DNA of 64,000 nt, from NCBI RefSeq assembly GCF_000226565.1, contig NC_016041.1, positions 1,612,001 to 1,676,000 of the forward strand. Reading direction: 5' to 3'. Of the stretch, positions 28,098 to 36,803 are shown one piece after another. The notes beneath the pieces were generated by a model. That model saw only the letters and a program-made list of their open reading frames with translations, was not told the DNA's origin and ran no database searches. Numbering within the stretch: position 1 is the first letter of the stretch; each line of letters opens with the position of its first letter. Made by a program: the position numbers and the translations under genes. This stretch comes from Glaciecola nitratireducens FR1064 (GTDB lineage: Bacteria; Pseudomonadota; Gammaproteobacteria; Enterobacterales; Alteromonadaceae).

Positions 28098-28124
28098 ACG
28101 ACGGTTTAATCCTCAAACCGTCGT
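28098..28124 (-). terminator. Hairpin overlapping the 3' end of mscK
   Basis: A 10-bp perfect stem (28098-28107 with 28115-28124) with a 7-nt loop. The last sense codons of mscK form one arm, and its TGA begins at the inner end of that arm and runs into the loop. On the minus strand it is followed by TTAGTTTTAT, a fair T-rich tail. It also lies 22 nt after ybiT and may stop both convergent transcripts. Confidence 0.65.
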
Positions 28125-31100
28125 ATTACCCAGATGACCAGATACGATGTGCAAATCTCGCTGAGGAAACGGAATAGATATATTGTTTTCTGCTAATGCT
28201 TTGTTCACGCCAGTATTGATAGCGTGGGTAAGCGGCAAACGATCTTCAGGACGAACCACAAAAACGCGGATTTCGAAGTTCAAAGAACTATCGCCATGCT
28301 CCAAGAAAAATACTTGTGGTGCAGGTTGTTTCAACACCTCATCTAAGCCCTCAGCAACCTGCATCAGTAAGCCTTTCACTTTATCAATATCAGAGCCATA
28401 GGCAACGCCAATTTTAACTACGATACGAGTGACAGAGTCTTTCAAGGTCCAATTAGTCACATTCTCAGTGATAATAGATTTATTGGGCAGAAGCACTTCA
28501 CGGTTATCAAAATCGGTTACTGTTGTCGCGCGAATTTTAATATTGCTAACGGTGCCGCTCAAATTACCAATGGTGACAAAATCGCCCACTCTTATAGGTC
28601 GTTCGAATAGTATAATTAAACCTGATACGAAGTTAGCTACAATTTCTTGCAGGCCAAAGCCTAAACCAACACCCAAGGCTGCAATAATCCATTGTAGCTT
28701 GGACCAGTCGATACCCAATTGGGAAAAACCAATCACGATGCCGGCTCCTACTAACACATATCCTAAAATCGTTATCGTTGCATAGCGAGCTCCGGCATCC
28801 ATTTCAAAGCGTTCAAAAAAGCCAATTTCCATCACGCCTCTTATATTTTTAGCCGCAACGAAGCCTCCGATAACGAATCCTAAGGATAATATAATGTCCC
28901 ATAGGGTAACACCGCTAGACAACTCGACACCGTCAACCATTTTTATTTCCTGCCACAGCACAATGTCATCAACAATACCCAGTGCGGGCAGAAGTGACTT
29001 CCAAATAAACCAAAGGCCAGCGATGAAAAACAGGGCCGTTATCCACAGCATGATTGAACGGCCTTGGCGCATCACTTCTTGTTCATCAATACCCTCAGCA
29101 GGGGGCTCACTTGCTGTTGACTCAACGCCTGATTCACTAAGCTCTTGGTTTTGTAACGCTAATGCTTCAGCTTCAGCAGCATCCAAACGCTCTTTTTTAA
29201 CAATATAGCGACGAAAAGCGACTAAAAATATACGTAGCATGATCCCGTATGCCACAGATGCAAAGACGAGTAAGATACCTGAAGAGAACAGTCTAGATTG
29301 TAACTCGACGGCGGTATCAAAAAATCCAAAGAGTGGCAGTAAGCCAATAAATAAGGGAGCTGCAACAACGATTGGGAATGCCAGTATCGTTAGTACACTC
29401 ACTGGCGTCTCACCCACTATACTTGTCGCGACGCCGTTTTTAGGTTGAAAAAATTGGTAACTGAAAACGGCGATACCGATTGAACCAATAATAAACGCGA
29501 GAATTGCTAGTCCGTACCGAAGCTCAGTTAAACCACTTGCTATGGCGCTGGCAAATAAGAAGGCGGCAAGTGACTGAAGCCAAACAAACCAAGTGAGCAT
29601 GCTGCGCAACTTAATGCGTGAAACATCACTCCAGCCAAAATGCTTCTCAAACAGACCATCCTTGCGGCTCATTGAACGGAAAAAGAGGAGCACTAAACTG
29701 ATGCTAGAGACAGAGCTTAGACCTGTTGCGATGGCATTCGCGAAGCTCAAAGGTGCCGCACCCTTATAAATTGTTGTAGCAACAGCAAATAAGCAAAGTG
29801 GCAAAGGCAATGCAAGAACTAAGGTTAACAGCAGTGCAAGTGGGGTAGTCTGATAAGTATCCTTTTGTACCTTTCCCACACCATCGACTAAAGACCAAAG
29901 GGTTCGTTTGATTTTAGAGCGTCCGAGCACGATCAACATCGCAAATGCAAATAAAGTTAGAGGTAAAACAGAGACGGCAAGCGCGCCTTTGTAAAAGTCC
30001 TGAAGTAAATCCCACCATGCTTTTGGCGAAAATAGCCAGTCCATGCTATCACGAAGGTTTACGCCCAAATTACCGGCCTTACCAGAGTTAGAGGGAAGCC
30101 AAATCAGACGGCGTTCTAAAAGTTCCCGCAGTCCAATGCTTGCAGATAGGAGTTGATTGATTATCAATTTTTCTTCAATTATTCGGTCAGATTGATAGTT
30201 AGATAGTTCAATCAACTCTTGCAGTAAATTACGGCGGGCAATTGTCAAAGCCTGTGCTTCTTCAAGTTGGAACGGGCTGAAATAATCGTTGGCATCTTTT
30301 TGCTGCATCGTGGTCTTCGACGCCTTTTCAGTACTCTGTTCAAAAAGTAAATTTTGTGCGGCAGCCGCAATATTCGCTAAACCTCGTAACCTCTCCTGCC
30401 ATAATATAACGTTGAGTTGATGTCGCACTGCATCTTCTTCAATATCAGATTTACGCAATTCAATAGCAGCTTCGCGGGGGATACTTGCTCGCAGTCTGCG
30501 CAATAGTTCACCCAACTCATCGGTGACTCGTCCTGTTGCCAACACGCGCTCCACGGTTTCTGAGGATTGTTGCACTTCCAACAGCTGGCCTTGCAACTTA
30601 TCGGTGCTTTCTTCGCTCTTATATGAATTAGCTTGCAGACGCTCCAATTGCTCTGCAAGCGCTAAATTTTCTTGTGCAATGCTGGTTAATTTTGGGTGCT
30701 GTAACAAAGCTCCTAGCGTTTGTTTGTTTTGTTGAACAATCTTCTCTACTTTGCTTGTGCGACTGGCTGCCAAAAACGACCTCAGTGCTGATATGCGTTT
30801 TTCTTGAAATTCGTTTTTTACCCTTAACTCGATTAACTCTGCGTTCACTAATGATTGGCGAGCCGGTATCGTAGCCACTTCACGTTCAAGCGTTTTTATA
30901 GTCTCGGACAGCTTCGCGACATTAGCCCGTTTTTTTAGGTCTTTGCTGATAGCTAAAAGGCTCAGGCCATTTACTGCCTGTTGATTTAAATCGTCGGTGA
31001 TTTCTGTTTTATCTATTCGAAGTGAACTTAGCTGCTGAGCTATTTCATTTGCCCGTAAACTTAAGTTCGTTTGTTCTGCTTGTTTTTGGGTAAGGTTCGC

Positions 31101-31511
31101 AAATTCTCTGGTTTGCTGCGATTCTTCCAATAAAAGTTGGTTTTCTAGCTCGATGAATGGCCTACGAGTATCAATATTGACGGATTTATCTCTCAGTTGC
31201 TGAATGTTCCGCTCTATCGTAATCACCTTTTGCGATGCAGAGGCTGCAAGCTTCTCATACGTATTCGCTAAATTAATTTGTTCTTGCGCTTTTGTGAGTA
31301 GAATTGAAGCATCGTTCAGTTCAGCTAACACCTGTTTTCTTTGTTCTTCAGTTAGATCAGCGTTTTGCTTTGCACTTTCAGTCGCCCCCTTTATTTCAAT
31401 ATTTAAATCAACATATTGGGCCATCGCTTTTGGGCTGGTCAATAAAAAGAAAAGACCTAATGAAATAATACATCGTAGCTTATTTGAACGATTGAAAAAG
31501 CTTTCTGACAT
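28113..31511 (-). CDS. mscK: Large mechanosensitive channel, MscK/KefA type
   Basis: Inner-membrane channel of 1132 residues, similar in size to E. coli MscK. A signal peptide (ends AMAQYV) is followed by about 450 periplasmic residues with strong coiled-coil character. About eleven membrane segments occupy 520-930, and the C-terminal MscS module covers about 930-1125. The pore helix is ALGVGLGFGLQEIVANFVSG, followed by FERPIRVGDFVTIGNLSGTV, both canonical. The channel opens under hypo-osmotic stress. Between the membrane parts lies a cytoplasmic loop rich in Glu and Ala (EALALQNQELSESGVE). GGAG precedes the ATG by 10 nt. The gene is divergent from the ABC transporter operon. Confidence 0.93.
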   Translation of the reverse strand: MSESFFNRSNKLRCIISLGLFFLLTSPKAMAQYVDLNIEIKGATESAKQNADLTEEQRKQVLAELNDASILLTKAQEQINLANTYEKLAASASQKVITIERNIQQLRDKSVNIDTRRPFIELENQLLLEESQQTREFANLTQKQAEQTNLSLRANEIAQQLSSLRIDKTEITDDLNQQAVNGLSLLAISKDLKKRANVAKLSETIKTLEREVATIPARQSLVNAELIELRVKNEFQEKRISALRSFLAASRTSKVEKIVQQNKQTLGALLQHPKLTSIAQENLALAEQLERLQANSYKSEESTDKLQGQLLEVQQSSETVERVLATGRVTDELGELLRRLRASIPREAAIELRKSDIEEDAVRHQLNVILWQERLRGLANIAAAAQNLLFEQSTEKASKTTMQQKDANDYFSPFQLEEAQALTIARRNLLQELIELSNYQSDRIIEEKLIINQLLSASIGLRELLERRLIWLPSNSGKAGNLGVNLRDSMDWLFSPKAWWDLLQDFYKGALAVSVLPLTLFAFAMLIVLGRSKIKRTLWSLVDGVGKVQKDTYQTTPLALLLTLVLALPLPLCLFAVATTIYKGAAPLSFANAIATGLSSVSSISLVLLFFRSMSRKDGLFEKHFGWSDVSRIKLRSMLTWFVWLQSLAAFLFASAIASGLTELRYGLAILAFIIGSIGIAVFSYQFFQPKNGVATSIVGETPVSVLTILAFPIVVAAPLFIGLLPLFGFFDTAVELQSRLFSSGILLVFASVAYGIMLRIFLVAFRRYIVKKERLDAAEAEALALQNQELSESGVESTASEPPAEGIDEQEVMRQGRSIMLWITALFFIAGLWFIWKSLLPALGIVDDIVLWQEIKMVDGVELSSGVTLWDIILSLGFVIGGFVAAKNIRGVMEIGFFERFEMDAGARYATITILGYVLVGAGIVIGFSQLGIDWSKLQWIIAALGVGLGFGLQEIVANFVSGLIILFERPIRVGDFVTIGNLSGTVSNIKIRATTVTDFDNREVLLPNKSIITENVTNWTLKDSVTRIVVKIGVAYGSDIDKVKGLLMQVAEGLDEVLKQPAPQVFFLEHGDSSLNFEIRVFVVRPEDRLPLTHAINTGVNKALAENNISIPFPQRDLHIVSGHLGNTTV

Positions 31512-31782
31512 GCTAGGTTGGCTCCAAGGCTGAAGATTGATGTTAATTAATACAGATTATTAATGAGTTACTGCGTAAATTTTTCACGCTTTATCGTTAT
31601 TTTTTCCTAGTTTGCGGATTTGGTTCTCGAAAGAGTTTCACGCGTCAGCCTAATATACTTGCGTTTACAGGCGTGTTCGTAAATCAAGCTAACAAACTGA
31701 TAGCAACTAATATCAACAGAATGCAATAATGAGGCCTACATATCACTTATACTAAACTAAATCGGTTCAAGAGGGCAGCACG

Positions 31783-32661
31783 ATGCTAAGTATCTCAGGT
31801 ATCACAAAAACCTACGACAATGGCGTGAAAGCTTTGAATGATGTGAACATCACCATTCCAAATGGCCTTTTTGGGCTACTCGGACCCAACGGTGCAGGTA
31901 AGTCGTCGTTAATGAGAACTATTGCAACGCTGCAGCAGGCCGATGCGGGAACAATTACTTTTGATGGCATCGATGTTTTGTCACAGCCCAACGAGTTGCG
32001 CCGGCGACTAGGTTATCTGCCGCAAGACTTTGGTGTTTATCCTCGCATTAGTGCTTACGACTTGCTGGACCACTTAGCTATTTTAAAGGGCCTTGCAAAC
32101 AAAGCAGAGCGACAAGAGGCGGTGAATGGCCTATTGGCGCACGTAAACCTATTCCAGCATCGCAAGCATGCAGTAAGTGGCTTCTCAGGTGGCATGCGCC
32201 AGCGGTTTGGTATTGCACAAGCTTTGCTGGGTAACCCTGATTTATTAATTGTAGATGAACCGACTGCGGGCTTAGATCCTGAGGAGCGCAATCGATTTCA
32301 CAACTTGCTGGTGTCATTAGGGGAGGACAAAGTCATTATATTATCTACTCATATCGTCGATGACGTATCTGAATTATGCGCAGATATGGCGGTATTAGGG
32401 GCTGGAGAAATCTTATTGCAAGGCAATCCGATTGAGGTGACAAATAATCTTGAAGGTAAAATTTGGCGCAAAATAGTGACAATGGATGAAGCAAAAGAGA
32501 TTGAAGCTAACATGGCAGTAATATCCAAGCGTTTGTTTGCTGGCAGAACCGTTGTCCACGTAATGGCAGACACGCCTCCAGATGGTTTTGAATCAGCCCC
32601 AGCTAACTTGGAAGACGTGTACTTTTCCACGCTGCATAAACAGCGCAGCAACGCGGCTTAA
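31783..32661 (+). CDS. ABC transporter ATP-binding protein
   Basis: ATPase of 292 residues of the DRA/CcmA-like exporter class. Walker A GPNGAGKS at 34-41, Q-loop YLPQDFGVY, signature FSGGMRQRFGIAQAL, Walker B LLIVDEPTAGLDPEERN and H-loop STHIVDD are all intact. The roughly 60 C-terminal residues are not part of the core. GAGGG precedes the ATG. It is 10 nt upstream of the permease-peptidase fusion and is its partner. Upstream 31512-31782 is a 271-nt divergent promoter region shared with mscK, in which I see no clear motif. Confidence 0.93.
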   Translation: MLSISGITKTYDNGVKALNDVNITIPNGLFGLLGPNGAGKSSLMRTIATLQQADAGTITFDGIDVLSQPNELRRRLGYLPQDFGVYPRISAYDLLDHLAILKGLANKAERQEAVNGLLAHVNLFQHRKHAVSGFSGGMRQRFGIAQALLGNPDLLIVDEPTAGLDPEERNRFHNLLVSLGEDKVIILSTHIVDDVSELCADMAVLGAGEILLQGNPIEVTNNLEGKIWRKIVTMDEAKEIEANMAVISKRLFAGRTVVHVMADTPPDGFESAPANLEDVYFSTLHKQRSNAA

Positions 32662-32671
32662 GGGGAAGTAA

Positions 32672-35600
32672 ATGTTTTTAAAGATGCTCGCATTCGAGTG
32701 GCGCTACTATATTAAACAGCCCTCTTTTATTGTGACCTGTTTGGTGTTTTTTTTGCTGCCTTACTTGGCGATAACGATTGAGGAAATATCTTTAGGTAGG
32801 GGTGGGAATACAAATATCAATAGCCCGTATGCAATCGCTGAAACAATGCTACGTTTTGGCCTATTTGCGATGTTTGTGGTCGTTAATTTTGTTGCTAATA
32901 CGGCAAGTAGAAATGACACTTCGATGATGTCAGAGATTATTTGCACAAAGCCCATACCGCCGACGGCGTACAAATTGGGGCGTTTTTTTGGTGCTTTTCT
33001 TGTGTGTTTGACTGTCTTTGCAATGGTGCCTCTTGCATTGGTTATTGGCTCATTAATGCCATGGCTTGATCAAGAAAGGCTTGGCGGTTTTAATCTTGCG
33101 TTTTATGTAGCGCCGTTTCTTATTTATTCAGTGCCTACAATTTTTGTTCTTTCGACTTTATTTTATGCTATTGCGCTTCGTTTTCGCAGCATTATGGCTG
33201 TATACCTTACCGCCTTGGGTTTGTTAATTATTTATGTTGTTTCGGCGGCGATTTTTGACGAACCAAATCAACGAGAAATACTCTCCCTACTAGATCCATT
33301 CGGTATTAATACGTTCAGAGAAGTCACAAGCTATTGGACACCGTTCGATAAAAATACAATAACGGTGCAGCTAAGCCAAGAAGTTGTATTAAATCGCGCG
33401 CTTTGGGTTGGTATCGGCTTAGCAAGCCTATTCGTGTTGGGAAGTCTATTTTCACCTCTGACGCTACGATCAAATAGGGAAAAGGCAAGTAAAGGAAAGA
33501 CGCTCATTGAAGCGCCTAAAACGCCATTGAGCAAAATGAAATATCTGCCGGGTTCGGGTCTACAGCAGTTTTTGGCAAGAACCAAATTCGAGATTAAACA
33601 GATTGTATTTAGCCCCGCGTTTCCCATTCTCATGTTGTTTTGTGCTTTTAATCTGGTTGCACAGTTCTTTGATCCCAGAGGATTCTATGGCGCCTCTAAC
33701 TGGCCGCTGACGCAGACAATGGTGCAACTGATTCAAAACGCATTTAGTCTTGTCAATATCATTGTAATTACTTATTACAGTGCCGAAGTTATCTGGCGCG
33801 AGCGCTCCGTCGGTATGGGAGACATTACTGATAGCATGCCCGTTGCTAACATAACGTATTGGCTTTCTAAATTTATTGCAGTTTGCTTAGTCATTATCAG
33901 TATATTCACCATTGGTATGGTGGCGACAGTCATCAATCAGCTTGCTCTAGGTTATACCAATCTCGATATCGCTCAATACATCGTGTCGTTGTTTTACTAT
34001 GGTGCGAGCAGTTTGATTTTATTAATTGTCCTTTCTTTCTTATTACAAACAATGAGCCCGAATAAATATATTGGTATGTTGCTATTTGTCGGCTATTTCT
34101 TTGTTTCTATTGTGTTTAGTCAAATCGGTATTGAACACAATATGTTTAACTTTGGTCAGACACCTACCATGCAATACTCAGATATGAATGGTTACGGTTG
34201 GACACTAACCACGCAAAACTGGTACCTGCTATATTGGTCCTCGCTGGCTGTTGTGTTCAGCATTGTGAGCTTTGGTTTGTGGCACCGAGGCCCTCACAGT
34301 GGACTGCGAGCAAGACTTAAAACACTACCCTATCAAATAGGACGAGGCGGATTCACTGCAATTACCATCTGCTTGTTAATTTTTATGGGGTCAGGGTCAA
34401 TTATTCACTACAACACGAAAGTGGTGAATCATTTTACGACGCAAGATGCAGGATTGGCTGAGCAGGAATTTTATGAAAAAACGTTTGTTCAGTATGAAGA
34501 CGATCCTACGCCTATTATTATTTCCGTCGATGCTGATATTGCTATTTTTCCTAGCGCACGCAGAATTGAGACCATAACAAAAATCATTGTTGAAAACCGC
34601 GCAAGCAAGCCCATTGAGAAGTTCCTCGTTAACTATCCCAACTTTAGTCCAGTGTCTGAAGTGAATATTGAAGGCGGTAGCTTGGGCAAAAAAGACGCAG
34701 CTTTCGATACGGCATGGTTTACTTTTGATAAACCTATGCAACCGGGCGAACAGCGCCAGGGAACGATAAGAGTGGTGCGCGAACACAAAGGTTTTAAGGA
34801 CAGAGGTGAAGACACAAGCGTTGTTCGCAACGGCACCTTTATTTCAAATTTGAGTTTATATCCTTCATTTGGAGTCAACCAAGGGTTTTATATCAGCGAC
34901 CAACATGAGCGTAGAAAACGCAAGTTACCGCCGCCCCGCAGAGCTTACCCGCTCGAAGACACACGTCGATACAATGAAAGTTTCTTTGGGCCGCAAATAG
35001 CGCTCATCGATTTTAAAGTAAGGTTGTCGACCAGCGATGATCAGTTTGCGATTGCGCCTGGCTATTTGAAAAAAGAGTGGGAACAAGACGGTCGTCGCTA
35101 TTTCGAATATGAGATGGACAGCCCTATGGTCAATTTTTTCAACGTGATGTCTGCAGAATTGGACGTCAAAAAGGAAATGCATAAGGGAGTTGAAATAGCG
35201 GTTTATTATCATGCCGATCACTATTGGAACGTTCAGCGCATGATTGAATCATCTAAAGATTCATTGGACTATTTTACTCAAGCATTCGGGCCATATCAGC
35301 ATAAACAGCTGCGTATTATCGAATTTCCCGGCTATCGTAGTTTTGCTCAGAGTTTTGCCAATACCGTGCCTTATTCGGAAAATATCGGATTTATTTCAGA
35401 CTTGCGTGATAAGAAGGAAATAGATCCCGTTTACTATGTGACGGCGCATGAAGTTGCGCACCAATGGTTTGGTCATCAACTTAATGCCGCCAATGTGCAG
35501 GGAAGTGCCGTACTATCCGAGTCGCTTTCTCAGTATGCGGCATTAATGGTGATGGAGAAAAAGTATGGGGAACAAAAAATACGTAAGTTCCTAACATTCG

Positions 35601-36226
35601 AACTCGATAGCTATTTGCGCGGCAGAGCGAATGAATATTTAGAGGAAATGCCGCTGCTACGCGCTGAGAATCAGCCTTACATATATTACCGTAAGGGCGC
35701 CGTTGTCATGATGGCGTTACGTGACAGAATTGGCGAAGAAAATATGAACAAGGCCTTGAAGAGCCTGATTGCTAAATTCAAGTTTAGTGACGCCGCACAA
35801 CCAACTACGCTTGATTTAGTTGCCGCAATCAAGACTGTTGCTTTGCAAGATGATTTTGCGTTTATTGATGATCAATTTAATCAAATCAGTATTTACGATT
35901 TGAAAATCAACGAAGCTGATGTGAAAAAGCTAGAAGATGAAGAATACATACTCACGTTAAACGTTTCGGCTAAGAAATTTAGAGCGAGTGGGGAGGGCGA
36001 AGAGTCAGAACAAGCCTTCGATGACGCTGTTGAAATTGTGTTATTTAGCGGTGACCCCAACGATTTTAGTTTAATAAATGAAATAGTTTATCGAGAAAAA
36101 CATCAGTTAATTTCGGGTGAAAATAGCATTATCATTACGACTAACAAGCCATTTACCTATGTTGGCGTTGACCCCTTTGTTCGCTTTATCGATCGAAATA
36201 GTAAAGATAACGTTAAAAAGCTGTAG
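32672..36226 (+). CDS. ABC permease fused to M1 aminopeptidase domain
   Basis: Membrane protein of 1184 residues. The first roughly 600 residues are two ABC-2-type permease halves: membrane clusters at about 18-265 and 315-590, joined by a basic loop near 265-300. The C-terminal half (about 610-1100) is extracytoplasmic by topology and carries an M1-type zinc peptidase. HEVAH is at 926-930 with a downstream Glu950 in SESLSQY. This gives HEXXH-X19-E, one residue more than typical M1 enzymes. The GxMEN motif is replaced by SFAQSFANTVPYSE. With the ATPase at 31783 it forms an exporter whose peptidase part may process peptides at the outer face of the membrane. The substrate is unknown. Fusions of this type occur in related bacteria. 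Confidence 0.9.
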   Translation: MFLKMLAFEWRYYIKQPSFIVTCLVFFLLPYLAITIEEISLGRGGNTNINSPYAIAETMLRFGLFAMFVVVNFVANTASRNDTSMMSEIICTKPIPPTAYKLGRFFGAFLVCLTVFAMVPLALVIGSLMPWLDQERLGGFNLAFYVAPFLIYSVPTIFVLSTLFYAIALRFRSIMAVYLTALGLLIIYVVSAAIFDEPNQREILSLLDPFGINTFREVTSYWTPFDKNTITVQLSQEVVLNRALWVGIGLASLFVLGSLFSPLTLRSNREKASKGKTLIEAPKTPLSKMKYLPGSGLQQFLARTKFEIKQIVFSPAFPILMLFCAFNLVAQFFDPRGFYGASNWPLTQTMVQLIQNAFSLVNIIVITYYSAEVIWRERSVGMGDITDSMPVANITYWLSKFIAVCLVIISIFTIGMVATVINQLALGYTNLDIAQYIVSLFYYGASSLILLIVLSFLLQTMSPNKYIGMLLFVGYFFVSIVFSQIGIEHNMFNFGQTPTMQYSDMNGYGWTLTTQNWYLLYWSSLAVVFSIVSFGLWHRGPHSGLRARLKTLPYQIGRGGFTAITICLLIFMGSGSIIHYNTKVVNHFTTQDAGLAEQEFYEKTFVQYEDDPTPIIISVDADIAIFPSARRIETITKIIVENRASKPIEKFLVNYPNFSPVSEVNIEGGSLGKKDAAFDTAWFTFDKPMQPGEQRQGTIRVVREHKGFKDRGEDTSVVRNGTFISNLSLYPSFGVNQGFYISDQHERRKRKLPPPRRAYPLEDTRRYNESFFGPQIALIDFKVRLSTSDDQFAIAPGYLKKEWEQDGRRYFEYEMDSPMVNFFNVMSAELDVKKEMHKGVEIAVYYHADHYWNVQRMIESSKDSLDYFTQAFGPYQHKQLRIIEFPGYRSFAQSFANTVPYSENIGFISDLRDKKEIDPVYYVTAHEVAHQWFGHQLNAANVQGSAVLSESLSQYAALMVMEKKYGEQKIRKFLTFELDSYLRGRANEYLEEMPLLRAENQPYIYYRKGAVVMMALRDRIGEENMNKALKSLIAKFKFSDAAQPTTLDLVAAIKTVALQDDFAFIDDQFNQISIYDLKINEADVKKLEDEEYILTLNVSAKKFRASGEGEESEQAFDDAVEIVLFSGDPNDFSLINEIVYREKHQLISGENSIIITTNKPFTYVGVDPFVRFIDRNSKDNVKKL

Positions 36227-36282
36227 TTTGAGTTGGTAAAACTCTTGCGCAAGATAAATTTGATAAGCAAAGGATTGATAAT

Positions 36283-36732
36283 ATGTTCAGAGCAGTTTTA
36301 ATTTCATTTGTCGCCATCATCATTTGTTTTGGGATCATGGATGGTATTTGGTTGGGGATTGTTGCAGATGAGGTTTATCAGCAAGAAATGCAGGGTTTGC
36401 TGCGCACACAATATCCCGTTTGGCCATGGGTCAGTTTTTATCTGATTTATTCTTTGAGTATTGTTATTTTAGCCGTTCAACCGAGCTTTGCGTCATTGTC
36501 GCAGCAAACTAGTTTGGTTTCCAAAGAGCTAGTGATTGTGGCTTTTAGAGGCGCAGTGCTTGGGCTAGCAGCCTACGGTGCATATAATCTGACGAATTAT
36601 GCAATTTTGGCAAATTGGTCTTTGAAAATATCACTGATTGACTGGATGTGGGGATGTTTTATAACAACCTGCAGCGCAGCTTCAGCTGGCTTAGCTGTGT
36701 CTGCTTTTGGTAAGCTAGATGAGCGTCAGTAA
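36283..36732 (+). CDS. DUF2177 family membrane protein
   Basis: Inner-membrane protein of 149 residues with four hydrophobic segments. The family signature is MDGIWLGIVADEVYQQEMQG near residues 20-40, and TNYAILANWSLKISLIDWMWG appears later. Its function is not known. AGGA lies 8 nt before the ATG. It follows the permease-peptidase gene by 56 nt and could be cotranscribed with it. It ends before a strong hairpin (36770-36794). Confidence 0.85.
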   Translation: MFRAVLISFVAIIICFGIMDGIWLGIVADEVYQQEMQGLLRTQYPVWPWVSFYLIYSLSIVILAVQPSFASLSQQTSLVSKELVIVAFRGAVLGLAAYGAYNLTNYAILANWSLKISLIDWMWGCFITTCSAASAGLAVSAFGKLDERQ

Positions 36733-36769
36733 ACTAATAATAACTAACACTGACCCCATTAATTTTAGG

Positions 36770-36794
36770 GCGCGCTATCGGTGCGATAGCGCGC
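36770..36794. terminator. Strong hairpin between convergent genes
   Basis: An 11-bp perfect GC-rich stem (36770-36780 with 36784-36794) with a 3-nt loop, between the DUF2177 gene and the hydroxylase genes. Only weak T stretches follow on either strand, so it may act as a bidirectional but imperfect terminator. Confidence 0.6.
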
Positions 36795-36803
36795 TGATTT
36801 GGT

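Noticed and set aside
28429-28785. Plus-strand frame of 118 codons opposite mscK
   Set aside because: It mirrors the conserved MscS pore region on the other strand and has biased Ser/Thr/Pro composition typical of antisense frames.
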